Origin: Sphaerolaimus hirsutus
Lineage: Eukaryota > Nematoda > Chromadorea > Monhysterida > Sphaerolaimidae
Direction: 5' to 3'
Assembly: GCA_964036195.1 (NCBI GenBank)
Contig: OZ038456.1
Coordinates: 27,529,188 to 27,593,187 of the forward strand
DNA: 64,000 nt
Both the position numbers and the translations under genes were made by a program. Positions 43,445 to 54,969 of this stretch are shown piece by piece; the stretch's first letter is position 1; the number at the start of each line of letters is the position of its first letter. The notes under the pieces are model-generated. The model did no database searches. It saw only the letters and a program-made list of their open reading frames with translations, and had not been told where the DNA came from.

Positions 43445-43687
43445 CCGTATTTCCTCGAAATACCCCCCCTCGAAATACCCCCCCCCTCGAAATACCCGAA
43501 ATGGCGATTTTTGTTGCATTTTTCGACGTCTGCGTACGTTTCAGACGACATTTTAGTACTGGGATTTCAAAAAATTTCTGGCGAAATAATAATCCCCCCC
43601 TCGAAATACCCCCCCCTCGTTTAACCCCCCCTCAAAATTCTCACTCTGAAAAAATAAACCCCCCGGGGGTATTTCGAGGAAATACGG
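43445..43687. mobile_element. CCGTATTTCCTCG MITE, internally deleted (unit 1)
   Basis: TA-flanked. About 200 bp shorter than the orthologous copy at 57138..57587. Confidence 0.92.
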
Positions 43688-43747
43688 TATTCGAATTTTT
43701 ACCAATTTGTGGCACATTTACAAGTTTTTTACGTACGCAGTTAGACT

Positions 43748-44058
43748 TAGGGTTCAAATGGAATCCCGATCACGAATTCTGACAATTTTCAAAATTCAGA
43801 GATCCCGATCCAAAAATTGGAAATGTGAATCCCCGAAAATTCATCAACATTTCCATTCACATTTCTCAGCAAAAAACACTTCATTTTCTCACTTTTTAAT
43901 GTTTCACTACAGATTTTTCAATTTAGGTAGTAATTTTTCCGGGATCGGGTTTATGATTTTAAAATTTCAGGATTGTAATCGGGATCGGGCCTTCGTGTTT
44001 GGGATCGCAAATCCCGAAAAATTTTATTATTAAGGATCGAGATTAAGTTTTGACCCTA
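43748..44058. mobile_element. hAT-like MITE with ATCCCGATC core (unit 1)
   Basis: TAGGGTTCAAATGG to GTTTTGACCCTA. The arms carry GATCCCGATC and GATCGGGAT words. The orthologue is 57648..57954. No clean target duplication. Confidence 0.75.
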
Positions 44059-44398
44059 CTGCCACTCACAAATTTTGACAATTTTCTAAAATATCTATCA
44101 TATTTGCCTGAATAATTCCCCTGTGAAATGATCTTTTGTCGAACTTTTTGAGCGGGAACTATTCAAAGGGGGGATTATTATTTTATCAAGAATTTCAATG
44201 ATGTTTCTATAAACAAAATAACGTGCTATTTTTAGCCCAATAAATTCAACATGACAAATTGACGATATGCCTTAGGAGGGGGGGGGGATTATTCGTGGGT
44301 CATATTTTAACTCACTAATTTTTCCTCCTCGTCTAAAAGGAAGGGAATCATTCAAAAGGGGTAATATTCAAGTGGGGATTATTCAAGAAAATACGGTA

Positions 44399-44634
44399 TA
44401 CTCGGCAGACATGATACTCTGCCCTCGCACTGATTAATGTCTAGTGTTGGAAGCGTGCCAATGATTATTTAATCATGCGATTTCCGTAAAAAGATGAAAA
44501 AATTCATCGATGTGAATATGTTAATGAATAACATTATAACAACAATCAATTTTGTCATCTTTTTATGAAACCATCGTTGGCACACTTCCAACGGGAACCA
44601 CGCGTGCAAGCTGTAAAGTAACCGGAGTAAATAT
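44399..44634. mobile_element. TATACTC-ended MITE (unit 1 only)
   Basis: Absent from unit 2, where CGGTATTTCTGCACAC (about 58905) is continuous. TA is repeated at the borders. The right end lies about 14 bp from the acceptor of the exon at 44649. Confidence 0.82.
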
Positions 44635-44648
44635 ATTTCTGCACACAG

Positions 44649-44831
44649 GACCTGCCCCCGCCCCCAGTGGGCTCGATCGTTCAAGGAGCTATAAAAGAGG
44701 CAATTTTTGGCAATTTGGGCAAGGGAGGCGGTTCCAAGGGTTCGGCATCGGCTAGCGGTGGGAAAAGCGCCAGTGCAAGTAGTGGTGGGAATTCGGCAAA
44801 TTCTGGTAACCAGGGGGCTGTTCCTGATTTT
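44649..44831 (+). CDS. Gly/Ser-rich exon of unknown gene, copy 1
   Basis: Acceptor tgcacacag and donor gtgagt bracket 61 codons in phase 0-0. It begins DLPPPPVGSIVQGAIKEA, then IFGNLGKGGGSKGS, then alternating Gly, Ser, Ala and Asn, ending GNQGAVPDF. I recognise no family. The paired splice sites, the open frame in two diverged copies and the phase match to the next exon support a real exon. Confidence 0.6.
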
Positions 44832-44885
44832 GTGAGTTCGCTTTTTTCAGGTTCACAGTGTATTTTCTGGTGGATAAGAAACTGC

Positions 44886-45278
44886 TGTATTTCCCCGAAA
44901 TGCGCCCAGAGGGATAATTATTTCTCCGCCAAAATTTGAGGGGGTTTATTCTGGAGAGGTACAATATTTCGCCAGAAATTGTCGCGTAGGATTCTAGTGA
45001 AGAATAGGGATTTATATACCCAAAAGTCGTAATAAATGTGCCCAAACGGGATATCACATTAGAACATAAACGTTAGGTAACTACCTATTACACAAACTAC
45101 CCTCTATGTGTAGCTGCAATGCAAATTGGCTGCAATTAATACTTCATGTACATTGCATACATGATATACCTGATTCCAGATGGGGGTATTTCGAGGAGGG
45201 TTTTTTTCCTCAGCTCCCTCAGACCTGGGAGTATTTCGATGGGGTCAATTCAAGGGGGGTAATTCGAGGAAACACGGT
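44886..45278. mobile_element. Diverged CCGTATTT-family MITE in intron of unknown gene (unit 1)
   Basis: TATTTCCCCGAAATGCGCCC to GGTAATTCGAGGAAACACGG. The orthologue is 59159..59544. Confidence 0.75.
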
Positions 45279-45308
45279 ATGTTTTTCAAGGGCACCTATT
45301 CAAGAGTA

Positions 45309-45549
45309 CCGTATTTCCTCGAATTACCCCCCGGGGGTTTATTTTTTCAGAGTGACAATTTTCTGAGAAAAACGTGAAATTTGCAACAATAACCACCATT
45401 TATAAGTTTTTACAGCCTTTTATAAGGATGTAGATGGTATAAACGATGTTGTAACGTAACACAGTAAGTGTTTTGAACGTCTATTATGCATTTCCCGGAC
45501 CACAAATTCATAGTGCCCATTTTGAGGGGGGTATTTCGAGGAAATACGG
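45309..45549. mobile_element. CCGTATTTCCTCGAATTACC MITE (unit 1)
   Basis: TA-flanked, 241 bp, 29 bp before the acidic exon. The orthologue is 59575..59815. Confidence 0.93.
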
Positions 45550-45578
45550 TATATGGTACTTTATTATCTTACTTACAG

Positions 45579-45884
45579 AGATCTGCTGAAATCGACAAAA
45601 CTGATGATTTCACTGATAAAACTGAGAGTGATGATTTTACTGATTTAGCTGATAATAACGATTTTACTGAAAACGCTGGCAGTGAAGATTTTACTGAAAA
45701 CGCTGGGAGTGACGATGACCTCTTTGGACCAAAGATTAATCCGGATGATGTGTTTGTTCAATTTTCTTCATGTTCCACTATTTATGAACACATCAGACAC
45801 AAACTTCAATTAGATCGTAAGGCGCCCAACAGATTGATTGATGAAATTGAGGTTTACAGAGATGTTAGATTGGGGGTGCACTGA
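45579..45884 (+). CDS. Acidic 3' exon of unknown gene, copy 1 (stop supplied by a MITE)
   Basis: Acceptor acttacag, phase 0. The product starts RSAEIDKTDDFTD and carries four imperfect acidic repeats built on DDFTD/NDFTENAGS. It then has DDDLFGPKINPDDVFVQF and a less biased tail, STIYEHIRHKLQLDRK. The last codons (LGVH then TGA) come from a hAT-like element inserted at 45872 between two copies of GTTAGATT. Removing the element restores VRF-TVQQ-TAA, and the TAA overlaps an AATAAA. No known domain. A secreted or membrane-associated acidic protein is only a guess. Confidence 0.6.
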   Translation, partial: RSAEIDKTDDFTDKTESDDFTDLADNNDFTENAGSEDFTENAGSDDDLFGPKINPDDVFVQFSSCSTIYEHIRHKLQLDRKAPNRLIDEIEVYRDVRLGVH

Positions 45885-46097
45885 TACGCACATCTGCCCG
45901 TTACGCACATTTGTCCTTTTTTCACTTGACACTTTTCCAAGTGATTTTCAGATATGAGTGAAGTGAAAATAGTTCACTAATGTCATTGCGCAATTTTTTT
46001 TCACCTTACTCCTATCTGAACATCACTTGAAAAAGTGTCAAGTGAAAAAAACGGGCAAATGTGCGTAACGGGCAGATGTGCGTATCAGGCCTGCCCC
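45872..46097. mobile_element. hAT-like hairpin MITE inside an exon (unit 1)
   Basis: GATACGCAC family, perfect 8-bp duplications GTTAGATT (45864-45871, 46098-46105). It interrupts the last codons of the acidic exon. Confidence 0.95.
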
Positions 46098-46105
46098 GTT
46101 AGATT

Positions 46106-46766
46106 TACAGTACAGCAATAAATGTAAACAGGTGCAATAAGGTGAAGCGACAAATTCAGTCTGGGGGCAGTCCCAGACCCTGTAAAATGTCAAATGTAAT
46201 GCAAAGTGTCAAAAGTCATGTAAAATGCTGGGTAAAATGGCAAACGTACGTTAGCTAGTCGCTGGCGCCTTACTTTCTAATTGAATCTGGTCCCTGATTA
46301 ATAAATTTTCAGTGCCGATTTCACCAAATTTGGACCTGGTCCCCAGCCTGTTGTAGGGAATTCTAACGGAGTTGCATCTCAATCGACAAGGTTCGAATTT
46401 CATGCAATTTAAACGTATGGGAGCAGTCTCCCACCTTGTAAATTGTAAAGTCAAGTGGAAAATGTCAGGTAAAATGTGAAATTTTAAAAAGGGGGTAGGT
46501 AGGTGACGTTGTAAACAATTCAGAAAATAGTGAAAAATGTCTGTGAGCAATTCTAAATTACCGTTTCCGTACTAAACTGAATTTTCGAAAGTTCGGTGTT
46601 ATCGACTTTTTAGAAGTGGACGCATCAAAAGAATCTCCCCGGGGAATTATTTTTTCGTCGGACTTTTTTTAGGGGGGACTATTCGAGGGGGGATGATTTT
46701 TTCCTCACTCGTCTAAGAGGGGGAATTATTCGAGTATATACGGTATTTATGTTTCAGTATCACTTT
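46106..46766. other. 3' part of unit 1, MITE remnants
   Basis: Holds an ACCCTGTAAAATGTC-type foldback (about 46170-46480) and an AATTATT-type CCGTATTT remnant (about 46630-46743). An AGAAGTGGACGCATC piece resembles the ends of 62557..63198. No gene. Confidence 0.55.
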
Positions 46767-46966
46767 NNNNNNNNNNNNNNNNNNNNNNNNNNNNNNNNNN
46801 NNNNNNNNNNNNNNNNNNNNNNNNNNNNNNNNNNNNNNNNNNNNNNNNNNNNNNNNNNNNNNNNNNNNNNNNNNNNNNNNNNNNNNNNNNNNNNNNNNNN
46901 NNNNNNNNNNNNNNNNNNNNNNNNNNNNNNNNNNNNNNNNNNNNNNNNNNNNNNNNNNNNNNNNNN
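46767..46966. other. Assembly gap (200 N)
   Basis: Exactly 200 unknown bases, so the size is likely nominal. It lies at the junction between duplication unit 1 and the hairpin at 46967. Confidence 0.99.
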
Positions 46967-47217
46967 TTTACAATACTTGAAAGGGAAGGGTTTGATGTTT
47001 AAAGTTATGTAAAGAACCATACCTCTAAAATGCCTGCATTACAAAATTTACTTAGGCGAATTTTATGACATCATAATGACATCATTGCAGGAACAAAAAT
47101 TTGCAAAATTCACACTTTGAAATTCCCCCAAGTAAATTTTGCAATGCATGCATTCTAGAGGTATGGTTCTTTACATAACTTGAAACATCAAACCCTTCCC
47201 TTTAAAGTATTGTAAAC
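46967..47217. mobile_element. Long hairpin (foldback) element beside the gap
   Basis: About 90-bp arms pair: TTTACAATACTTGAAAGGG with CCCTTTAAAGTATTGTAAA. A short ATGACATCAT centre. The left end may continue into the gap. Confidence 0.9.
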
Positions 47218-47358
47218 CATCTCTTCAAGTGTCTAATAAAAAAGTTCCAAAAGTGGATTTTTTGTCATCCATCTATTGGGGAGTGGTGTTTTTTTTGGAG
47301 AATAAGTGAATTTTTGAGAAATTTTTCACGTGAATCTCACATGGTTGAATAGTGTAAA

Positions 47359-47777
47359 CAGGGACGTATCCAGGATTTTTGAGCGGGGGGGGCTGCTTGT
47401 TTACAGGGGCCGGCGAACGGGGGGGCTCAGCCCCCCCCCCTAAATTTTTCCCCTATACAGGGGCGGAAAGGCGTTTTGGCGCTTGCGCCATACATAGGCG
47501 CCGCGCCATGGCGCTATTAGCGTTGGCGCCTGCGCCATATAGCGAAAGTTGCAAAAATCTGTTCATTTTCAAGGATAGTTGTTTACAGGGACCGATCAGC
47601 TGAAAATACTATGCATGAGCAAGAAATTGCGCGCTTCCGCGCAAAATTTTTAACGAACATCGAAAAATATGAAGGAAAATTTGAATTTTCCGGGACTTTT
47701 TAGGTCTCACCCCGGGAAGGGGGGGGGGGGGGCTGCAGCCCCCCCCCCCCCCCGCCCCCCCCCTGGATACGTCCTTG
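47359..47777. mobile_element. hAT-like MITE, GTATCCAGG family
   Basis: CAGGGACGTATCCAGG to CTGGATACGTCCTTG, flanked by AGTGTAAA and AGTGTATA. It contains the GCGCCATGGCGC core and GCGCGCTTCCGCGCAAAATT. Confidence 0.92.
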
Positions 47778-48611
47778 AGTGTATAGTAGGGGAGTGGTGT
47801 TGGTAACACATCCCCAAAATTTTAGATTTATACCGCTCCACAGCTCAAAAATCAGCGGGTGCCGGACCTGCTGTGGGACACCAAAAAAGCCACATAAAAA
47901 TTTTGCACTTAGGGCGACCCACCCTTAGAGGGGTCGCCGCGACCCCCCCAATTCATGCGAGGTAGAGGGGGGTTGCGCCAACATCTCCCCCAAGTTTCAG
48001 TTTCTGGCGCGCCCTAGAACTGGAGATAGGGTGTCACAAGTACGATCAAAAATAGGGTGCCGGACGTGACCGGGAAGGTGTTTATTTTTTACTGGACGTT
48101 TGACATTTTACAGGGCATTTTACACGGTCTGGTGGCGTCACCTACACCTGCTTATTCACATTGACAATTGTTATTACAATAAGTCATTGAATGGCCAATT
48201 ATTGTGCTCGAATGCAGCAAGTATATTTCATATATTTGCACATGCAAATCGATTTGCACAGGTACCGATTTGCATACCCACTTTCTCTCTGTACAGTCGT
48301 GTATAGGACGATTTTGAACCCAATTTGACCCCCGAGTGTTCCCACTGATTGTGTGTTCTTTTTTGATTAAAATGTGGTTAGTCATACTTTGAGCTTTGCT
48401 GTATTTTGCACTTTGTCGTCCGACACTTTGTCGCTTGCAACTTTGTCAAGTGTCAAGTTGGGACGAAATTTTATTGTGCCGACCTGCAGGGGAGCCCGGT
48501 GCATATTTTTTGATGGATTTCTGATGTAACTGGTGCAAAATGGACAACTGAACAAGTGACAGAAAAATTGGTATTGGCGGCCGGCACACTAGTTGGCACA
48601 TGTGGGTCAAC

Positions 48612-48770
48612 TGGTGGCAGTCCCAAGCCCTGTAAAGTGTAAAGTAAAGTGTCAAATGTAAAGTCAAATGCAGAGTAAACTGGCAATTGTCACGCAAATT
48701 TCCGTAATAAAATCTTTTCTTTTTTGTTTTGATTGACACTTTACACTTTACAGGCTTGGGACTGCCCCCT
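48612..48770. mobile_element. CAAGCCCTGTAAAGTG MITE (unit 2, unexpanded)
   Basis: Orthologue of 31545..31950 with a single copy of the 50-bp inner unit. Confidence 0.85.
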
Positions 48771-48999
48771 GGTCTGTGTCAACTCAGATTTCGGCTTCAC
48801 GTGTCGCACCGCGATCTCCAAATGCACTTATCGTAATATTTATTTTTGAAAATTGTCTAATGTCAATTGTAAGATCTCTCTACGACACGTGAAGGCGAAA
48901 TACGAGTTGACACGGACCACTTGACACACATTTGTGCGGTCCGCCAATAAGTAAATTTATTTGTGTCAGATATGTAAACGTAAATACGCGTTATAAGTA

Positions 49000-49445
49000 C
49001 CGTATTTCCTCGAAATACCCCCCCCCCTCGTTTGACCCCCCCCCCCCCCCCCACTCGAGACAACTATGAAACAATCACCCCCCCTCGAAATACCCCCCCC
49101 CCCAGATTGAGTGTAAAGCTGACGTACATGACAAATACTGCAGTTTGTGTTCTGCGTAGTGCAGAACACACGTTAAAACAATGTCGGAATCACGTTAGGA
49201 CAGTGTTTATACCATCTACGTACTAATATTACTCTACAGGAGTCTATACATGTCAGTTATTGGTGCATTTTATCTAGCCCAGCGCACATCGCAAACAACG
49301 ATTTTGTACTAGGATTTCAAAAAAATTCTGGCGAAATAATAATCCCCCCTCGAAATACCCCCTCGTTTACCCCCCCCCCCCCCCCTCTCGGGAGAACTAT
49401 GAAACAATCACCCCCCCCCCGGGGGGGTATTTCGAGGAAATACAG
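49000..49445. mobile_element. CCGTATTTCCTCG MITE (unit 2 only)
   Basis: TA-flanked. The empty site is in unit 1 at 32178-32179 (TTACAAGTAAATTTATG). Confidence 0.95.
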
Positions 49446-50170
49446 TAAATTTATGTGTGTCAGATGACATGTAAACGTAAATACGCGTTACAAGACACTT
49501 GTCACTTTTCACCGAACTTGTGCACATGTGGAATTGGTCCCAGATCGGAATGCCCGGCAGTAACCATCTACGTATCGGGCAATAAAATTAAATCATTTGA
49601 GTTTTTCACCGATTTAGGCTTTTATGGTTCGAAATTTCTGATTTACCTTATTTTTGTTGTGTCTTTGGATTTAGTTTTTTTTTTCTGTAGATTGCATAAT
49701 GATTCTTCAATGTAATTGCCCATTTTAATGTGTGAATAGTTTTTCGTTTTTTCCTATAATGTAAATAGCTCAACGCAGTTTTTCGTTAATGGCCGAAAAT
49801 TGGTAAGCTGATAAATCTGTTTGAAAAAATTGAATTTACCAGAATGAATTATTCTCGATCTCTGTCAACTAGTTGGCGGATCCTCATTCCGGTGAACTCG
49901 AATTCGTTCACAGCTGATTTTTTCAGTTGCCGAAATTTCGACCGTAAACTAAATAGTGTGGGCGGGCCATTATATCTTTTCCTGTCATTTTTGGCGCCGT
50001 TTTGACTGCTACCTTTTGATTTAAAAAAATTGCTGGAAAAATATTTGTTCCGTGTGACTGCTGTGTTCTATTTTCCACTGAACACCAGTAAGTTAAATTT
50101 TGACAGTGTTATAATCAGATATGAGCACCTTTCCTTATTTATATCTCCTGTATACACATTAGTTGATATG

Positions 50171-50658
50171 TAGGGGTCTCCTAGGGGGGGGCTGCCCCCC
50201 CCCAAATCCGCCAGCTATCTATCTATCCGGAGGCCGCTCAGCTATCTATCTATCGCGAGGCAAAATTTTTGCCTACTACCCCCAAAGACCCCCCAATCGC
50301 TCAGCTATCTATCTATCTTCAGTGGTTTTTGAGAAATTTTGCCCCAATTTTCGCTCAAAATCACTAGGTAATTTTTGCACCTTTTTATAGTTTTTCCCCT
50401 TCAAAATCATGTTTTCCGGCTATATGCATGGTTATATGCCTGTTTTCAGCCATTTTAAACCTACTTTTGGCCACTTTAAACTGATTATTAGCGATTTTTT
50501 CCCCTTTCGGCCTTCTATGCACTGAAAAAGCCTATATTTTGTGCCCCCGCAACCCCCCCAAGCCCCCCCCAGAAATTTTTTTCAGCTATCTATCCCTCGG
50601 GAGGAGCGATTTGCTATCTATCCAGCCCCCGCGAGGGCCAAAATCTTGGAGACCCCTG
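50171..50658. mobile_element. hAT-like MITE with CTATCTATC core (unit 2 only)
   Basis: TAGGGGTCTCC to GGAGACCCCTG, flanked by TTGATATG and TTGACATG. Unit 1 near 33708 has the single copy AGTTGACATGAC. Confidence 0.93.
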
Positions 50659-51049
50659 TTGACATGACAATGGATCCAAAACCAATGCCAATTCCGCAAG
50701 TTGACAAGTGACAAGAAAAGTGGTAAGTGAAGTTGTAACTTGTAAGTCAAGTGTCACGTCGACTTCAATATAAGTGACACGTAAAATTGTAAAGTAATTG
50801 TCGCTTATCTGTTTTTGTCAAGACTGAGTTATTTCATTTAACAGAACGCTTCCTTGTCATATGTTCACTTGCTAAATTGGTACCAGGGGCCACTCCTAGA
50901 TCCTCAAGTGTCAAATGTCTTGCGAAGTGTCAAAAGTCATGTAAAACGTCAAAAACACACACAATATTTTACTTAAACGTTTTAATTTGTTAACTATTTG
51001 TTTTAATAACGTTTTAATTTTACATGACATTTTACAGGGTCTCTGGGTG

Positions 51050-51275
51050 GGGGCAGGCCTGATACGCACATCTGCCCGATACGCACATTTGCCCGTTTTT
51101 TTCACTTGACACTTTTTCAAGTGATTTTCAGATTTGAGTAAAGTGAAAAAAGTTGCGCAATGACATTAGTGAACTTTTTTCACTTCACTCATATCTGAAA
51201 ATCACTTGAAAAAGTGTCAAGTGAAAAAAACGGGCAAATGTGCGTATCGGGCAGATGTGCGTATCAGTGCACCCC
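51050..51275. mobile_element. hAT-like hairpin MITE, GATACGCAC family (unit 2)
   Basis: Orthologue of 34572..34797, identical length (226 bp). Confidence 0.93.
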
Positions 51276-52727
51276 TTTGGGTGTGCCACCAGACTCAAGT
51301 CAGCTGTGCACCCTGCATTCAAAAAATCAAATACTTATAACGTAAAAATATCCATGCTCAGCGATAGTCATGTAAAAATGCTAAAAGCACTATGGCGCTT
51401 TTTGCTTTGGTGCTTTTAGGTTCATTTTTATTTATTTTTTTAACTTACTGTAGTGTTTCAGTGGACAAATTCTTTCTGTCAAGTTGTATCTCAACACCTT
51501 TGTCTACCTTGAAATGTGTAGAAAATTGTAAAAAAGTTTTAAGTTTCGATAGGTTTTTTGTGTGCAGTTTAATTGGATGTTTGAAAAAATAGTTTATTTC
51601 ACGAGTTTGGTTCCGAAAAATCAAGTTGTGTTGTTTTTAGGTAGACTTGTAGTTATTTTTAGGGTTCACTCTAACGATTTCTATCAGACAAAAATAGACT
51701 TAGATGTTATTTGATTGTGTTTTCATGTGTAATTGTTTAAGTGAGTTTCTTGATTTATACTAAACTTTTTTAGCGCCGTCCCACCCAAAACTTTGTCTGT
51801 TCAGAAAGTACCGGGTCAGATCTTTTTCCTGATTAATATGTTGCCATAAAAGTGATACATCAGACATATTTGTGTGTTAAATTGCTCATCAAGTGAACAA
51901 GGCATTTTTGCCACCTTTTCGGTTTCAATTGCGGAAATGTTACATGGTGCCAATCCTGCTTAAATGCACTGTCCCAGTATTTTCGAACAGGCCAAATATT
52001 CGTATATTTACAATTCGAAATACCTATTTGTGTTTGTGTTTTTCTCATTTTTGTGTCCCCCAAATCAGGAAAAAATGGTCATAAATTTTGCAGTGAACAC
52101 AGCCATTCTATTCTACTTATCTTTTGCTTTTTTGATTAAGTCATAGATTTATTACCTTTTTTTATAGTTACCATCTTTGAAGATAAACTACCGCAGTTGA
52201 AGATTTTTTGCGTACAACAAGTGTCACATCGTTATATACCTAGAACGATTGAAATAAATATAAAGTTTAGTGTAACTTCTATGAAAAGTTGTTTTTATTT
52301 CGCGTCATGAGCAAAATACAATGGAACTATTTCTACACACACTAGTTTTCAACTTAAATTTTGAAAACTCACAAATCAGCTTTGAACTAATTTCAGTTTA
52401 CGGGAATGAAGTGTCCGTCAACTACAGTCGATGGTGATTGGAAATAACTCGTTCCGGTAAACTAAAATTCATTCCGAGCTAAATTATGAGTTTTCAACAT
52501 TTTGTTTGAAAACATTGAGGCTTGGAGTAATTCTACATGTCAAATTTTCGAACCATAAACTACATAAATCCGCATACGTTCACGTCACGAATAATTCTCG
52601 GGAACCCTAACACGTGTATTTTTAACCTGTCTGTATAGTGTTGGATTTGTGCCATTCTAAAAGACTATGTAAAGTGAAAAATGGCAGGCAAACTTGTCAA
52701 GTGTCATAAATTTGAAATGGGTGGAAC

Positions 52728-53565
52728 CAAGGCTGTAGCCCCCCCCCCCCTTCCCTGGGTGAGACCTAAAAACCCCCTAGAAACGCAACTTTTATGATAA
52801 ATTTCCGACGTTTTTGAAAAAAAATTTCCGCGCAGTTTTCCACCACACAAATGGTATTTTCACCTGATCGTTCCCTGTAGAAGGAAAGCCATGAAAAAAC
52901 CCTCAATTTTTCGCCTGTTGCTGTATATGTACCGTATTTCTTCGAAATACCCCCCCCTCGAAATACCCCCCTCAAAATGGACACTATGAACTTATAAACC
53001 CCCCCCCTCGAAGTACCCCCCCCCAATTTAGTGTATAGTGAACGTAAATGACAAAGGCTGCGGTTTGTCATCCGGGTAATGCAGAACACACGTTAAATAC
53101 GATGACTCTGTTATGTGAGAACAGTGATTATACGTCTACACACTTATACAAGTCTTTAGATTCTTATAAATGGCGATTTTTGTTGCATTTTCGACGTCTG
53201 CTTACGTTTCAGACGACAATTTAGTACTTGGTTTTCAAAAAATTTCTGGCGAAATAATAAACCCCCACCTCGAAATACCCCCCCCCCTCGAAATACCCCC
53301 CTCAAAATTCTCACTCTGAAAAAATAAACCCCCGGGGGTATTTCGAGGAAATACGGTATGTATTTTTACATAAATATGTGGCGGGTATTGGCGCTAACGC
53401 CAACACCAATGGCGCCAGGGCGTGGCGCCTACAAATGGCGCCAGCGCCATGGCACCATTCCAGCACTCTGTATGGAAACTTTTAGGGGGGGGGCTGACTC
53501 CCCCCCCGTTCGCGGGCTCCGTAAACAAGCAGCCCCCCCTCTCAAAAATCCTGGATACGTCCCGG
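52728..53565. mobile_element. hAT-like MITE, GTATCCAGG family (unit 2)
   Basis: Orthologue of 38113..40348 with the same GGTGGAAC duplications but without the CGGTTC insertion. A CCGTATTT element is nested at 52932..53356. Confidence 0.93.
52932..53356. mobile_element. CCGTATTTCTTCG MITE, nested (unit 2)
   Basis: TA-flanked, orthologue of 38311..38717. Confidence 0.92.
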
Positions 53566-54293
53566 GGTGGAACGGATCGGAAATCCTATTTTGCAGTTTT
53601 ACCGGGCACGTTACACTCACGTTACGTTCACGTTACACTCAATTTGAGGGGGGTAGTTCGAGGGGGGTTTTATTTTTCCCCAGCCGAAATTAAGGGGGGG
53701 GGGTTAATTCGTCGTAATACGGTACTTCTCCTTGCCCCTTGGACAGGCACAATATTTTGAGCTGGGAACTTCACTTTGTAATTATTTATTTACAAATACT
53801 TGCACCGATGAAAATATTCTAGAATTCCGGATAGTGAAGATGGCGCGATTTGGCGTTTCAGCGCCAACGCCATGGCGCAAAATGCAAATCATGCCTTATT
53901 GATAAATCATCATTTTACTGTTTTATCGCGTATGATAAACTCCCAAACGCTACAATTTACGATGCCTTTATCGAATGGTTTTATAATATGTGATTAGCAT
54001 GTGTCGTCGGAAATCGCGTAAAAACGGGGGAAAACTAAAAAAATAAATGAATTGGGAACGTTATCAAATACCTCGGCTGTCATCTGCCATGTTAAGTTTC
54101 TTTGTTCCTACACTTTACACTTTATCGTATCTAAATCATTCAGTTAATCATAAATATTTTTGATGTTAATGTGAATGTTGCCGCACACTAGGGTTGGGAA
54201 TTTCAAAATTTTCGGTTCCGGTTCTCGGTTCCAAAACATTTCGGTTCGAATATCGGTTCTCGGTTCCTCAAAATTTTCAGTTCCGGTTCTTAA

Positions 54294-54969
54294 CACAGGG
54301 AAGAGTAAAACGCTGACAGCTCGCTGACAGCTCGCTTGCCAACCATTAGAAAAATGGGCAGCTCTCTGACAAAAATTTTCAGCTTGCTGACAGCTCGCTG
54401 ACAACTCAGCTGAACTATTTTGTAGCTCGCTGACAGCTCGCTGACAAAAATGTTTAACATGACGTTTCATTTGACCCAAAAGAAAATGAAAATGCAATAA
54501 AATTTCAGCACATGCATCGATAAATAGGATATAACAGAAAAATGAATACAATATAGGATTTACCCATAAGTGCCAGGTGATGGCATCCAACAAAGAGAAA
54601 TGCCAGTTGCTAACAAAGTATTGTAAGGGAAAAATGTATTTAGAGAATTGCATCAAGGAATAGTCATTTGGTTTTTTGCTGCATGTTTGAACATTGCATT
54701 GAGTTGTCTGTTTGTTTACTCAGATCAATTTTGGGTCAAAAAATGAATTGTACATCACTCACAAACTGTACATCATGAAGATACTCAGTAAAGCTGACAG
54801 CTCGCTGACAGCGAGACTGTTCATTTTTCAAAACTACTGCAGCTCGCTGCCAACCGCTGACAGCTCGCTGACAGCAGGCGGCCAACCGCTGACAGCTCGC
54901 TGACAACTATAAACAAGTGGTTGTCAGGCTTGCTGTCAGCGAGCTGTCAGCGATTTACTCTTCCCTGTG
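54294..54969. mobile_element. PIF/Harbinger-like MITE with GCTGACAGCTC core (unit 2 only)
   Basis: CACAGGGAAGAGTAAA to TTTACTCTTCCCTGTG, flanked by TAA. Unit 1 has the empty site TTCTTAAGTTC at 41470-41480. Both arms are runs of CGCTGACAGCT; the centre is AT-rich. Confidence 0.93.

Larger units (their letters stand above)
31003..46766 (+). repeat. Tandem duplication, unit 1
   Basis: Collinear and highly similar to 48071..61060 in the same orientation. It starts in a TACAGGG-type MITE (ttttactggacgtttgac) and is cut by the N run at 46767. It holds extra insertions absent from unit 2, and a segment at about 36090..37915 missing there. The shared unknown gene sits in its 3' half. Confidence 0.92.

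Noticed and set aside
43445-43782. Extension of the 43252 frame to 176 codons
   Set aside because: Beyond 43444 it reads through the CCGTATTT element and an ATCCCGATC MITE. Only the part before it is conserved in the other unit with frame repair.
46749-47020. Open frames across the N run
   Set aside because: Their codons are mostly unknown bases.
54144-54656. 170-codon minus-strand frame with SASCQQA and CQRA repeats
   Set aside because: The repeats are the GCTGACAGCTC transposon core read as protein, next to the CGGTTC core.
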